From the NCBI GenBank assembly GCA_003252375.1, contig QKEJ01000038.1, positions 1 to 64,000 on the forward strand: a DNA stretch of 64,000 nt. Direction: 5' to 3'. This stretch comes from Halodesulfovibrio sp. GTDB taxonomy: Bacteria; Desulfobacterota; Desulfovibrionia; Desulfovibrionales; Desulfovibrionaceae. Below, in pieces: positions 1 through 11,121 of this stretch; position 1 is the stretch's first letter; every line of letters starts with the position of its first letter. The notes below the pieces were generated by a model. That model did not search any database. It was not told where the DNA came from and saw nothing but the letters and a program-made list of their open reading frames with translations. The position numbers and the translations under genes were made by a program.

Positions 1-715
1 GGTTGTGGCCGGTGTGGCCGAGGGCTGCAAGCAGGCCCGTTCCGCGCTGCTCGGCGGTGAAACTGCCGAGATGCCCACCATGTATCCTGACGGCGAATAC
101 GATCTGGCCGGCTTCTGCGTCGGCATTGCCGACAATGCCCGCATTGTGGACGGTTCCTCCATTCGGGTGCACGACGTGGTGATCGGTCTTGCCTCCACCG
201 GCCCGCACTCCAACGGCTACACCCTTATCCGCAAGATTCTGGACAAGAGCGGCCTGAAGGGAACAGACACCTTCCCCGGCACCACGCGTACCGTTGCCGA
301 GGTGCTCATGGAGCCCACGGCCATTTACGTGGAGACCGTACGCAACCTGCAGCGCGATTTCGATATCAAGGGCATGGTGCATGTGACCGGCGGCGGCTTC
401 TACGACAACCTGCCCCGCGTGCTGCCCGCTTCGGTGCAGACCAACATCCAGTTCGGCAGCTGGGATATCGACCCGGTATTCCAGTGGCTCAAGGAAGAGG
501 GCGAGCTGTCCTGGCCGGAAATGCTGCAGATTTTCAACACGGGTATCGGGTACGTGCTCATCGTCAGCCCGGAATCCAGTGATGATGTCATGGCCCGCCT
601 GGAAGCCCTGCACCAGAAGGCGTGGGTCATCGGAACCGTGGAACGGCGAAGCTCCGATGACGCGGAGCAGGTGCACGTGACCTTTCCTGAAGATGAAGCG
701 TGCGGGTGCAAGTAG
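1..715 (+). CDS. purM: Phosphoribosylformylglycinamidine cyclo-ligase, 3' part (truncated by window edge)
   Basis: Translation AGVAEGCKQARSALLGGETAEMPTMYPDGEYDLAGFCVGI and HVTGGGFYDNLPRVLP match PurM motifs; ORF open at the left edge. Confidence 0.93.
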   Translation, partial: VVAGVAEGCKQARSALLGGETAEMPTMYPDGEYDLAGFCVGIADNARIVDGSSIRVHDVVIGLASTGPHSNGYTLIRKILDKSGLKGTDTFPGTTRTVAEVLMEPTAIYVETVRNLQRDFDIKGMVHVTGGGFYDNLPRVLPASVQTNIQFGSWDIDPVFQWLKEEGELSWPEMLQIFNTGIGYVLIVSPESSDDVMARLEALHQKAWVIGTVERRSSDDAEQVHVTFPEDEACGCK

Positions 716-724
716 ACAATGAAA

Positions 725-746
725 GCCGGGGAAACCCGGCTTTTTT
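725..746 (+). terminator. Intrinsic terminator after purM
   Basis: gccggg-gaaa-cccggc followed by tttttt. Confidence 0.85.
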
Positions 747-916
747 CTTTCCGTCCGGTTTTGCTTGCCTCTTTGTTATGGAGCGCCTAATTTGTTCTCC
801 GTACATGCCGCCCCGTGTCGGCGGTTCCGACTGTTCGTGCGCCTGAGACGGTCTCTTGTGCCCGGAACCGATCCTGTGCCGGGTCTGGTCTCTTCATCAT
901 CGCATCAACCATACCA

Positions 917-1849
917 ATGCTTATGAGATATACATCCATACGAGTTCTTCCCCTGCTGTGTCTGCTGGTTCTTGCCGTCCCTGTTTCCGCCGTGGCCCGT
1001 GTGGCAACGGCATTGTGGTATGACAAGCTCCCAGAGAACGTCACCTTTGAGGTGCAGCCGCCCATGTCCAAGGAAGCCGCCCGGCAGGTGGCCTTTGGCG
1101 AGGCCGTGTATGCCGAGGCGCTGGAGCTCGTCCGCAGCGAAATTCCCGAGGAACGCAAGGTGTACCTGCATGATTTTCTTGCGGCCCGGGCGGCCCATTT
1201 TGTGGTGAGCTATACCGAGCTGGGCGTTACGGACACAAGCTCCGGACGCCAGCTGAGCGCCGATGTGCAGGTGAACCGCGACGCCCTGCATGAGGAACTG
1301 CGCAGGCTCGGCCTTTTCGTTACCCTGCAGGCCCCGCTTGCATACAGCCCCCAGTACGGAACCGTGCAGCCGGAGACGTGGGAACAGCTGGGCAGACTGC
1401 ACGTTCTTTTCGGGCTTACCCCCAATTCCGATGCGCCGCTGGAGTTGCGCATGAATTTTGCCGACAAGGTCTGGACCATTACCATGCATGACCGCACCGG
1501 GGCAGCAGACGCCGCTCCCTATTTCGGAAGCGCGGGGACGCTGGAGGAAGCGTGGTTCAAGGTCTGGGGCAGCTATTTCGGCAAGCAGGCCGGTGGTGTT
1601 GCGCAGACTGCTTCCGGTGTGCTGAGCATAGACGGCTGGTTCACGCCTGATGGTGTGGAGGCCTTTGATGCCATGCTGCAGGAGTGGACGGATGTGCTCG
1701 GTTCGGCCGTGCTTGAAGATGTGAGCATGGAGGCTGCCGGCATCAGCGGACGCTGGGCCGTGGACGTGATCAATGGCGAAACGCTGAAGACGCGTCTGGT
1801 CGAATATACCTCGAAGCGTCGCCTGTCCTTTGCTCTGAAGGAAAAGTAG
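917..1849 (+). CDS. Hypothetical secreted protein (N-terminal signal peptide)
   Basis: ORF with internal start at 917: MLMRYTSIRVLPLLCLLVLAVPVSAVA...; terminator downstream. Confidence 0.75.
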   Translation: MLMRYTSIRVLPLLCLLVLAVPVSAVARVATALWYDKLPENVTFEVQPPMSKEAARQVAFGEAVYAEALELVRSEIPEERKVYLHDFLAARAAHFVVSYTELGVTDTSSGRQLSADVQVNRDALHEELRRLGLFVTLQAPLAYSPQYGTVQPETWEQLGRLHVLFGLTPNSDAPLELRMNFADKVWTITMHDRTGAADAAPYFGSAGTLEEAWFKVWGSYFGKQAGGVAQTASGVLSIDGWFTPDGVEAFDAMLQEWTDVLGSAVLEDVSMEAAGISGRWAVDVINGETLKTRLVEYTSKRRLSFALKEK

Positions 1850-1920
1850 AGCCTGGGGCCATGACGGCGGATGCGGAACATGGCCGCCTGACGGGCGCCG
1901 GGCGGAGCGAATGAAAAAAA

Positions 1921-1957
1921 CGAATCCCGGAGCGCACCTGCTTCGGGATTCGTTTTT
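1921..1957. terminator. Bidirectional terminator between convergent genes
   Basis: cgaatcccg ... cgggattcg followed by ttttt, aaaa on the other side; lies between convergent CDSs. Confidence 0.85.
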
Positions 1958-1984
1958 GAAATCTGGTTAGTGCCCTGACAGGGT

Positions 1985-2173
1985 TTAGGCGTCTTCGTCC
2001 TTCTTCTTGGAAGACGGCGTAACGTCGATCTCTTCGGGCTCAGTGGTCGCCTTCTTGAAGTTCTTGATGGCGCGTCCGAGGCCGCTTCCGATTTCGGGAA
2101 GGTTTTTGGCTCCGAAGACGATCATCACCACAACGAGAATCAACAGAATTTCTTGCATTCCTAATCCGAACAT
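1985..2173 (-). CDS. tatA: Sec-independent protein translocase TatA/E
   Basis: [47 protein letters not shown] helix plus FGxxxLPEIGxGLGxAIxxFK motif. Confidence 0.93.
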   Translation of the reverse strand: MFGLGMQEILLILVVVMIVFGAKNLPEIGSGLGRAIKNFKKATTEPEEIDVTPSSKKKDEDA

Positions 2174-2367
2174 ACATTGCCTCCGTGGGATAATGAAGCA
2201 GGCTATACACAGCCCGTACGGCAAGGTCAAGGGAAAGTCGGGTTGATACCTGTTTCAAGGAATGCTAACTGTCTGTAATTGCAAGGTCTGGTGTCTTGGG
2301 GTAGTATGTCGCACCAATAGTCACCAATGGAAAATATCAGGCGAATACAAGCAAGAGGAAGCGCATA

Positions 2368-4023
2368 ATGCAACGTATTGTAGTTGTCAGTTCCGGTCTG
2401 GCCGGTGCCAAGACCGCTGCCCGCATCAAGCGGCTGGCACCGGAAATTGAGGTGAACCTTGTGGTTCCCGGTGAGATGGATACCGCTGCCCCCAAGGGCC
2501 CGTTTTCGCGGATTACCGCCGCACAGCAGATTTCCGAAACCCTGACGGAGGCACGTCAGGTCGGTGTTATCCAGGCCAATGAAGTGCAGTTCGACTTTGA
2601 GCAGCAGCAGGTTGTCGTCCGTTCCAAGCGTGGCGTCATCCAGATTCGCTTCAATCAGGTCGTGCTTGAGGTCGAGGCGACGCCCCGGCTGCCCCGCAGC
2701 CTGCGGGCCGCAGACAACGTCGTGCCGTGGCCGCTGGAGGATGGAGGACTGCTGGACAGCTGGATACAGGAGTCCACCCCAGCCCGGGCCGTGGTCGTGG
2801 GCGGCGGAACCGCGCTGAACCTGCTTTCCCCCATTCTCGAATCCGGCATGTCCGCTACATGGGTCCGCACGGCAGATGCGACCTTTGATCCCGATGTTTG
2901 GGACCAGATGGCCGGAAAGGTGGCGGCAGAGTCCAACGGGCGCATCACTGTCGAGGACTGGTCCGATGTGCGCCTTGAGGGCCTCGTTCCGGTACTTGAC
3001 GAGGACGGGCGCGTCACGGCCCTGCAGAACGGCCGTGATGATGCCGTTTCCGGCGACCTGTTCTTCTGGACCGAGCCCCAGCGTGCGCTGCACCCCATCA
3101 TTGCCCAGCCCGGCGTGGAACTTGATGCCTCGGGACTCATCGTCGTCGATGAACATTTCCGCTCCGGTCCGGAGGGGCTGCACGTCATCGGCTCCGCCGT
3201 ATCGATGGCCCGTCTGCCCAAGGGCGGTGCAAGGGGGGCTGTTCCCAGCGTGGCCATGGGGCAGGGGGCCGTATTGGCCTCTTCCCGCGTACTGGCCAAC
3301 CATCTTGCCGGTTTCGTCAATGATTCCGCCAAGTGGGAAGGTGCTCCCGGCGTATTCCGCTTTGCCGGTCCCGGCGTGCTGGCCTGCAAGGTCGGTCTGA
3401 CCATGCAGGAGGCCGTTGCCGCAGGCTATGAGCCGGAATTCGCTGTGCAGAGCGCCGTGCCCGGTCTCGGCGGGCACGGTGGAGCCCCCGTACTCGTCAA
3501 GCTGGTGTGCGACAGGCATTCCCATGCCGTGCTCGGCGTGCAGGTTGTGGCTTCGGAACAGTGCGGTTGGGCCGATACCGTGGCTGGCAGCGTCGCCATG
3601 GCCATGGCGGCCTCCATGACGGTGGAGCGCATGGCCGTTGTTGATTTTGCCTGTGGCGGCGGAGAGCTGCTGCAGCGCGTTGCCGCCATTCTTGCCAACA
3701 AGCTGCTGTACCGCTTCAACGGCATCAGCGCCGAGGAACTGCTCGCCTCCAAGGCGTCCGGGGCAAACTTCTTCATGCTGGATCTGCGTGACAACGTGGC
3801 CTGGAAGAACGGGCATATCGAGGATGCCTACAACATCCCCTATACCCAGCTCAAGAAGCGCCTGCAGGACGAGGTGCCCCGGTTTACGCCCATCGTGCTC
3901 ATCAGCAGTACCTCCGGCTCCGCCTATTCCGCAGCCTGCCAGCTGTTCGGCCTTGGTGCCACGGAGCTCTACGTGCTGGACGGCGGCATGGACCTGTGGC
4001 CTTTTGGCGTGGCAAAGGGCTAG
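2368..4023 (+). CDS. Pyridine nucleotide-disulfide oxidoreductase-like protein with C-terminal rhodanese domain
   Basis: 551 aa; Rossmann-like N-terminus, dimerisation-like segment, C-terminal rhodanese-like ANFFMLDLRDNVAWKNGHIEDAYNIPYTQLKKRL...LYVLDGGMDLW. Confidence 0.82.
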   Translation: MQRIVVVSSGLAGAKTAARIKRLAPEIEVNLVVPGEMDTAAPKGPFSRITAAQQISETLTEARQVGVIQANEVQFDFEQQQVVVRSKRGVIQIRFNQVVLEVEATPRLPRSLRAADNVVPWPLEDGGLLDSWIQESTPARAVVVGGGTALNLLSPILESGMSATWVRTADATFDPDVWDQMAGKVAAESNGRITVEDWSDVRLEGLVPVLDEDGRVTALQNGRDDAVSGDLFFWTEPQRALHPIIAQPGVELDASGLIVVDEHFRSGPEGLHVIGSAVSMARLPKGGARGAVPSVAMGQGAVLASSRVLANHLAGFVNDSAKWEGAPGVFRFAGPGVLACKVGLTMQEAVAAGYEPEFAVQSAVPGLGGHGGAPVLVKLVCDRHSHAVLGVQVVASEQCGWADTVAGSVAMAMAASMTVERMAVVDFACGGGELLQRVAAILANKLLYRFNGISAEELLASKASGANFFMLDLRDNVAWKNGHIEDAYNIPYTQLKKRLQDEVPRFTPIVLISSTSGSAYSAACQLFGLGATELYVLDGGMDLWPFGVAKG

Positions 4024-4025
4024 TC

Positions 4026-4514
4026 ATGTCCGCCAACGGGAAGGGAAAGGGCACCGTGCACCGGATGCCGGGCGTTCGTTGCGCCCTGTATGCGGAAGGC
4101 CACTGCCTTTACGAGGAACGGCTCAACCCCGAATTCGAGGCCGCCTGGCGCTGTACGGAGCTGCTCCGGTACACCGCCATGTATGACCAGTTGCTGGATC
4201 AGGCGGAGCGATTCTCCCTGACCGGCGACGCCATGCAGGGACTGTGGGAGAAGCGTATAGCTTCTGCAGGGCCTCCCGGGTCCGGCTGCGACTGCTACGC
4301 TCCCCGACGGACCGGTTGTCCGGGATGCGGAGGATGCGGAGGCGGAAAGGACGGCAATGCGGACGGAACTGCCTCGCAGGAGGCAGGCTCCGGCAATGTC
4401 GGCATGGAGTTTGTCGCCGCATTGGATTGCCGTTACGCGGAACGTGTTTCCTGCGTGCTGCGCATGCCCGTGTGCGACGGGATGTGTGAACGGTTCGTAC
4501 TGCGGGCTGATTGA
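4026..4514 (+). CDS. Hypothetical cysteine-rich protein
   Basis: Start ATG at 4026 just after the upstream stop; contains CDCYAPRRTGCPGCGGCGGG; compact gene spacing. Confidence 0.65.
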   Translation: MSANGKGKGTVHRMPGVRCALYAEGHCLYEERLNPEFEAAWRCTELLRYTAMYDQLLDQAERFSLTGDAMQGLWEKRIASAGPPGSGCDCYAPRRTGCPGCGGCGGGKDGNADGTASQEAGSGNVGMEFVAALDCRYAERVSCVLRMPVCDGMCERFVLRAD

Positions 4515-4548
4515 CCGCTTTGATTTTCGAGAAAAGGATGACACAGGC

Positions 4549-5403
4549 ATGACCACCAAATCGACCCCCCTGTTGCTGCATGTACCGGGCCTGCAGCCCG
4601 GACTGGCCCCCGAGGGGCTGCCCGGAGGAACCCTCTTTGTCTCACCCGGTCTGCCCGCAACGGACAGCGAGGCGTTCTGGCGCTCGCCCGAACTGCCGTT
4701 TTCCGCCGCCGAAGCACGGGGGTGCCAGAACGAGATGATCGCGTTGGGGGAGCAGTTCCGCAATACCCGGGATCTCGTAACCCTGGCCCTGCAGCCGGAG
4801 GCTGCCTCGGGCCGTCGTGATGCCGATTTCAGGCATGAAATGGCTGCCCTTGACCGCTTTGCCGAATCCGGCGTGGTGGAGCAGGGGAGCGGCGTTTCTG
4901 GCGCGGCTGCGGATGGCCCCCGGGAATCGGCCATGGCGGCGCAGAAGGCCCTTATCCTGGCATGGAATCTGGAAGCACGGGTGCATGAACTGCACGCGCT
5001 GCAGAGCTCCTTTTCCGAGGTGGCCGGCTCGTTCAGGAATGTGCTGGGGGTAGACGAGGAGGACCTTGAAGAGCTCCCGGGCATGCGCAATGTTGTTGCG
5101 GAATTGCCCGAAGGCCCCGACGGGATTGCCCGCCTTGCATGGCGTACCGTGCTGGATGCCGTGCTGCGGTTCGCCCCCGCTGATGCCGTGCTGGTCACGG
5201 CCGACGCCGGGCTTATCGGAGCGCTTGCCGAGCATGCCGAGGTTGTGCCCGTGGATGCGGACTGCCAGCCTGCCGCCGAAGGCGTCAGGGGCATGTGCCG
5301 CATTGCCGCATGGACCCTGCTTGGTCACAGCCGTCCTCCCGTGCAGCGCCCCTGGCTGGACCGGGAGCTGCGCATTCTCCTTGCGGATGCCCCGCAGGAC
5401 TAA
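4549..5403 (+). CDS. Hypothetical protein
   Basis: ORF from ATG 4549 (MTTKSTPLLLHVPGLQPGL...), collinear with neighbours. Confidence 0.7.
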   Translation: MTTKSTPLLLHVPGLQPGLAPEGLPGGTLFVSPGLPATDSEAFWRSPELPFSAAEARGCQNEMIALGEQFRNTRDLVTLALQPEAASGRRDADFRHEMAALDRFAESGVVEQGSGVSGAAADGPRESAMAAQKALILAWNLEARVHELHALQSSFSEVAGSFRNVLGVDEEDLEELPGMRNVVAELPEGPDGIARLAWRTVLDAVLRFAPADAVLVTADAGLIGALAEHAEVVPVDADCQPAAEGVRGMCRIAAWTLLGHSRPPVQRPWLDRELRILLADAPQD

Positions 5404-5431
5404 CCCTTTATCCGGCAAGGAGTCTCGCTGC

Positions 5432-6106
5432 GTGTTTGTGTCTGTTCAGAATCTCAAGGAATCCTTCCCCAACGGGATACAGGGACTCATCTTCGACTGT
5501 GACGGCGTCATGTTCGATACCCGGGACTGCAATGTGCAGTTCTATAACCTGATACTGGAACGTCTCGGGATCGGGCCCATGACCCGGTCTCAGGAGGATT
5601 TCGTCCACGTGGCCACCGTTGCGGAATCGCTCAAGCATATCATACCCGAAGCCCGGTGGGACGAAATCCCCACCGCACGCCAATCCGTGGACTACGTGGC
5701 GGAGATCATGCCGCTCATGCGGGTGGAACCGGGGCTGACGGAACTGCTGGAAACGCTGCACACCATGGGAAAGCGCATGGCCGTGTTCACCAACCGCACC
5801 AACACCATGGAGCTGGTGCTGGAAAAGTGGAACCTTGCCCAGTTCTTCTTTCCTGTCATGACGGCGCAGAAGGTCAAGGGCAAGCCGAACCCCGAAGGGG
5901 CGTTCCGCATTCTGGAAGCCTGGGATGCCAGACCGGAGGAAGTGGTCTTCGTGGGGGATTCCACGGCGGACCAGCAGGCTGCCGCCGCTGCCGGCATACC
6001 GTTCTGGGCCTTCAAGAACAGCGCGCTTGAGGCGCACCGGCATATCCCCGATTTCTGGAGCATGCGGCAGGTGCTCATGGAATGGGACAAGGAGTGCCGC
6101 TCCTGA
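5432..6106 (+). CDS. HAD-family hydrolase (phosphoglycolate phosphatase-like)
   Basis: GTG start at 5432; GLIFDCDGVMFDT (DxD), VFTNRT, KGKPNPE, VVFVGDSTADQQAA motifs. Confidence 0.85.
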   Translation: MFVSVQNLKESFPNGIQGLIFDCDGVMFDTRDCNVQFYNLILERLGIGPMTRSQEDFVHVATVAESLKHIIPEARWDEIPTARQSVDYVAEIMPLMRVEPGLTELLETLHTMGKRMAVFTNRTNTMELVLEKWNLAQFFFPVMTAQKVKGKPNPEGAFRILEAWDARPEEVVFVGDSTADQQAAAAAGIPFWAFKNSALEAHRHIPDFWSMRQVLMEWDKECRS

Positions 6107-6261
6107 TAACTGATTGGTATACTGCGGTATCGCGATAAATATGTGTCTGAATCATTTTTTTGCTTGATTTCGCCTTGCAGGAAATGGAAAGATGCTCATT
6201 AAGGAGAAACTCCAGAGAGACGTGGTCTTGATGGTGTTTTCCAAGTATATTCGGAGGCTAC

Positions 6262-6564
6262 ATGGATTTACTTGCTGGAAATTTTCTTGGGGCCATCGCC
6301 GGAATCATCAATGCGATCCTCTCTCTCTATTTCTGGATCATCATTGCATCGGCGGTGCTCTCCTGGGTCAATCCTGACCCGTACAATCCCATCGTTCGCA
6401 TCATTCGCAATCTGACGGAACCGGTTTTCTACAAGGTACGAAAACTGCTTCCGTTTACTAATTTGAGCGGACTGGATCTCTCGCCCATCGTGGTGCTGCT
6501 CGCCATCGAGTTCATCAAGGGGTTTGTGGTCCGCTCCCTGTACCAGTTCGCCGGGCACATGTAG
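6262..6564 (+). CDS. YggT family membrane protein
   Basis: FWIIIASAVLSWVNPDPYNPIVRIIRNLTEPVFYKVRKLLP is typical of YggT/YlmG. Confidence 0.9.
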   Translation: MDLLAGNFLGAIAGIINAILSLYFWIIIASAVLSWVNPDPYNPIVRIIRNLTEPVFYKVRKLLPFTNLSGLDLSPIVVLLAIEFIKGFVVRSLYQFAGHM

Positions 6565-6573
6565 GAGGTGACC

Positions 6574-7080
6574 ATGTCAGTCAGCCGTATCGACATCCTC
6601 AATCAGAAGTTTTCCAAGTCCCTGCGCGGCTATGACGTGCAGGAGGTGGATCGCTGCATGCAGGACGTGGCGGATACCCTGGGACAGATGGGGGAGGTCC
6701 GCTCCGGACTCGAGGCCCGCGTGGCCGAGCTTGAGGCGCGCCTGCGCGACTACAAGGAGCGGGAAAGCGCCCTGCGCGATACCCTTATCACGGCCCAGAA
6801 GATGACTGACGAGCTCAAGGCAACGGCGCAGCGCGAGGCGCAGCTCATCATTGATGCTGCCTACGCCAAGGCTGAGAACCTGATCAACCAGGGACATCAG
6901 CGCCTTGCCAAGATCCACGAAGAGATCAACGCCTCCAAGAAGATGCGTGCCCAGTTCGAGATGAAGGTGCAGGCGGTCATCGATTCGCACCAGCAGCTGA
7001 TCGAACTCGGAAGGAAAGAGGACGAACAGCTGGAGGCCATGGAGAAGAAGGTGGCCTATCTGAAGGCCAATAACGGGTAG
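6574..7080 (+). CDS. DivIVA domain-containing protein
   Basis: MSVSRIDILNQKFSKSLRGYDVQEVDRCMQDVADTLGQM followed by coiled coil. Confidence 0.87.
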   Translation: MSVSRIDILNQKFSKSLRGYDVQEVDRCMQDVADTLGQMGEVRSGLEARVAELEARLRDYKERESALRDTLITAQKMTDELKATAQREAQLIIDAAYAKAENLINQGHQRLAKIHEEINASKKMRAQFEMKVQAVIDSHQQLIELGRKEDEQLEAMEKKVAYLKANNG

Positions 7081-7081
7081 C

Positions 7082-7390
7082 ATGACGTTGCCCGAATACA
7101 TCGTGCCGGAGCCGGATGGCGGCCATGCGCTGCTTGTCTGGGTGCAGCCCGGCGCACGGAAGAGTGAGGTGGTAGGCGAGCACGAGGGGCGACTGAAGAT
7201 TCGTCTTAATGCTCCTGCTGTAGACAACAAGGCCAACAAGGCTCTCCTTGCATTCGTAGCGAAACTTCTGGAGGTGCGTTCCAGCCGGCTGGAGCTGGTG
7301 TCGGGACAGATGAGCCGCCAGAAGAGGATCCGCATAGCGTCGGCAGCGGAACCCGTGTGGGATGCTCTGATCACGGGTGGTGCTGAGTAA
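7082..7390 (+). CDS. DUF167 (YggU-family) protein
   Basis: VQPGARKSEVVGEHEGRLKIRLNAPAVDNKANKALLAFVAKLLEV. Confidence 0.9.
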   Translation: MTLPEYIVPEPDGGHALLVWVQPGARKSEVVGEHEGRLKIRLNAPAVDNKANKALLAFVAKLLEVRSSRLELVSGQMSRQKRIRIASAAEPVWDALITGGAE

Positions 7391-7414
7391 CATCCAAAGG
7401 AAGGAGTAAGGCTT

Positions 7415-7645
7415 ATGGAAGCACGTGATCTCGAATTACTTGAAAAGTATCTTCCGCAAGATCTTGAACTGAAGAACCTTTGGGATGACCACATCCTGTA
7501 CAAGAAGCAGATGGAAAAGCTTGAAAGCAAAATTGTCCGCTCGCCTTCCGAGGACATGACTCTGAAGGAAATCAAGAAACAGAAACTGGATGGGAAAACG
7601 CGGCTCCAGATCATACTGGACCGGTATCGCAATTCGGAGGGATAA
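7415..7645 (+). CDS. DUF465 (YdcH-like) family protein
   Basis: Short helical protein ...LYKKQMEKLESKIVRSPSEDMTLKEIKKQKLDGKTRLQIIL; stop directly abuts the ilvB ATG. Confidence 0.75.
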   Translation: MEARDLELLEKYLPQDLELKNLWDDHILYKKQMEKLESKIVRSPSEDMTLKEIKKQKLDGKTRLQIILDRYRNSEG

Positions 7646-9337
7646 ATGGAGCTTACAGGGGCCACGATCCTGTTGGAAAGCCTTAAGAAGGAAGGCGTTG
7701 ATGTTGTGTTCGGCTACCCCGGCGGTGCCGTTCTGGACATTTACAACGAGCTTCCCCGGCATGAAGAGATTCGGCACGTGCTGGTGCGCCACGAACAGGG
7801 CGCCGTACATGCCGCGGATGGCTACGCACGGGCTTCCGGAAAGGTGGGAGTGTGTCTGGTGACCTCGGGTCCCGGCGCCACCAACACCGTTACCGGCATT
7901 GCCACCGCGTATTGCGACTCCATTCCGCTCGTCGTGCTAACAGGACAGGTCCCCACTCCCCTGATCGGCAACGATGCGTTCCAGGAGGTTGATATTGTCG
8001 GCATCACCAGACCGTGCACCAAGCACAACTATCTGGTGAAGGACATCACCAAACTGGCTTCCACGATTAAGGAAGCCTTTTATCTGGCGCGCTCCGGCCG
8101 TCCGGGGCCTGTTCTTGTGGATATTCCCAAGGACGTGCAGAACCAGCTGTGCGAATTCGTCTATCCGGACGACATCAAGATGCGCAGCTACAATCCCACA
8201 TACAAGCCCAACCTGAATCAGCTGCGGCGTGCCGTCGATCATATCATGATGGCGAAGCGTCCCCTGATTTTCGCGGGGGGAGGTGTCATCACCTCCAATG
8301 CCAGTGCCGAGCTGGGTGAGCTGGCCCGGTCGCTGCGCATTCCCGTGGTGGGCAGCCTCATGGGGCTTGGCGGATTCCCCGGCGACGACCCCCTGTGGCT
8401 GGGTATGCTGGGAATGCACGGTACCTATGCGGCCAACAAGGCCGTCAGCAACGCCGATGTGATCATTGCGGCAGGCGCACGGTTTGACGACCGCGTGACG
8501 GGCAAGCTTTCTACCTTTGCCCCCGGCGCCAAGATCATCCACATTGACATTGATCCCACATCCATCCGCAAGAACGTGGAAGTGCATGTGCCCGTGGTGG
8601 GCGACTGTCGTCACGCCCTTGCCGGGATTCAGGAGATCGTGAACACCCGTATGGCCGAAAAGGACTGGCAGGGCGTGCATGGCGACTGGATCCGGCAGGT
8701 GGAGGAGTGGCGGGCCGCCCAGCCGGTGACCTATATCGAGAATGGTACGCTCAAACCCCAGAAGGTGGTGGAAACGATTTTCGAGCTTACCAAGGGCGAA
8801 GCGATCATTACCACCGAAGTGGGGCAGAACCAGATGTGGACTGCCCAGTTCTACAAGTTCCGCAAGCCGAGAACCCTGCTCACCTCGGGCGGGCTCGGTA
8901 CCATGGGATACGGCCTGCCTGCCGCCCTGGGCGCGCAGATGGCCTTCCCCGACAGAATGGTCATAGACATTGCGGGTGACGGCTCCATCCAGATGAACAG
9001 TCAGGAGCTGATGACCGCAGTGTGCAACCGTCTGCCGGTGAAGATCGTTATCCTGAACAACGGATTCCTCGGCATGGTCCGGCAGTGGCAGGAGCTGTTC
9101 TACAAGCGCAACTACTGCAACACCTGCATGGACGCCCAGCCCGATTTCGTGAAGCTGGCGGAAGCCTACGGGGCCTCCGGCTACCGGGTGACCGAAGAGT
9201 CGCAGCTGGAATCCGTTCTGAAGGAGGCGTTTGCCAACCCCAACACCTGCATCATCGACGTGCATGTGGAGCGGGAGGAAAACGTATACCCCATGGTGCC
9301 TGCCGGTGCCTCCCTTGAAGAAATGCTGCTGGTGTAG
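7646..9337 (+). CDS. ilvB: Acetolactate synthase large subunit
   Basis: [61 protein letters not shown]. Confidence 0.97.
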   Translation: MELTGATILLESLKKEGVDVVFGYPGGAVLDIYNELPRHEEIRHVLVRHEQGAVHAADGYARASGKVGVCLVTSGPGATNTVTGIATAYCDSIPLVVLTGQVPTPLIGNDAFQEVDIVGITRPCTKHNYLVKDITKLASTIKEAFYLARSGRPGPVLVDIPKDVQNQLCEFVYPDDIKMRSYNPTYKPNLNQLRRAVDHIMMAKRPLIFAGGGVITSNASAELGELARSLRIPVVGSLMGLGGFPGDDPLWLGMLGMHGTYAANKAVSNADVIIAAGARFDDRVTGKLSTFAPGAKIIHIDIDPTSIRKNVEVHVPVVGDCRHALAGIQEIVNTRMAEKDWQGVHGDWIRQVEEWRAAQPVTYIENGTLKPQKVVETIFELTKGEAIITTEVGQNQMWTAQFYKFRKPRTLLTSGGLGTMGYGLPAALGAQMAFPDRMVIDIAGDGSIQMNSQELMTAVCNRLPVKIVILNNGFLGMVRQWQELFYKRNYCNTCMDAQPDFVKLAEAYGASGYRVTEESQLESVLKEAFANPNTCIIDVHVEREENVYPMVPAGASLEEMLLV

Positions 9338-9346
9338 GAGGTATCC

Positions 9347-9835
9347 ATGCGTCACTTACTGTCGGTACTTGTCGAGAACGAACCCGGTGTGCTTTCCCGC
9401 GTGGCCGGACTTTTCAGCGGGCGCGGTTTCAACGTGGATTCCCTGAACGTTGCCCCCACGCTGGAAGAGGGCGTTTCCCTCATGACCATAACCACGACCG
9501 GTGATGACCAGATCGTGGAGCAGATCATAAAACAGCTCCGCAAGCTGGTAACCGTGATTAAAGTTGTTGACTTTCAGGACCTCGCTGCCGTAGAGCGAGA
9601 GATGGCGCTTATGAAGGTCTATGCGGAAGATAGCCGCAGGGCAGAGATTTTGCGCATTGCCGATATATTCCGCTGCAAGGTAGTCGATGTGAGCATGAAT
9701 GAATTGACCATAGAAGCCACGGGCGACCACGGCAAGATTGAAGCGATCATCGCGCTACTAACGCGTTTCGGCATTAAGGAAATTGCACGGACCGGCACTG
9801 TTGCTATGCGTCGATCCATGCAACCCGAGAGTTAG
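9347..9835 (+). CDS. ilvN: Acetolactate synthase small subunit
   Basis: [38 protein letters not shown] domain. Confidence 0.96.
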   Translation: MRHLLSVLVENEPGVLSRVAGLFSGRGFNVDSLNVAPTLEEGVSLMTITTTGDDQIVEQIIKQLRKLVTVIKVVDFQDLAAVEREMALMKVYAEDSRRAEILRIADIFRCKVVDVSMNELTIEATGDHGKIEAIIALLTRFGIKEIARTGTVAMRRSMQPES

Positions 9836-9850
9836 ACAAACACGCTAGGC

Positions 9851-9891
9851 AACCCGCCTGAGCGCCGGTCGGCTCTCAGGCGGGTTTTTTT
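9851..9891 (+). terminator. Intrinsic terminator/attenuator between ilvN and ilvC
   Basis: aacccgcctgag ... ctcaggcgggtt followed by ttttt. Confidence 0.85.
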
Positions 9892-9906
9892 ATACCCCTA
9901 ACCTAA

Positions 9907-10932
<1,026 letters not shown>

Positions 10933-10957
10933 CCGAGCCCAGGTCAGTGAATACAAG

Positions 10958-10985
10958 AAGGCCGCCCCCAGGGGCGGCCTTTTTT
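10958..10985 (+). terminator. Intrinsic terminator after ilvC
   Basis: aaggccgcccc ... ggggcggcctt plus T tract. Confidence 0.85.
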
Positions 10986-11121
10986 ATGGGATACCGGTCT
11001 GCCGGGAGGGGGGGATCGATTGTCATGGTCGCCAAAGTATGATGTGAATGCCGGGGGGGCATATGGTGTTCGCAACCTGCAAAACGGGAGAGGCTGCCCG
11101 TGCATCAGCCTCAGGTGCAGC

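Noticed and set aside
2227-3816. 529-aa - strand ORF opposite the oxidoreductase-rhodanese gene
   Set aside because: Antisense shadow; the + strand frame has the domain motifs.
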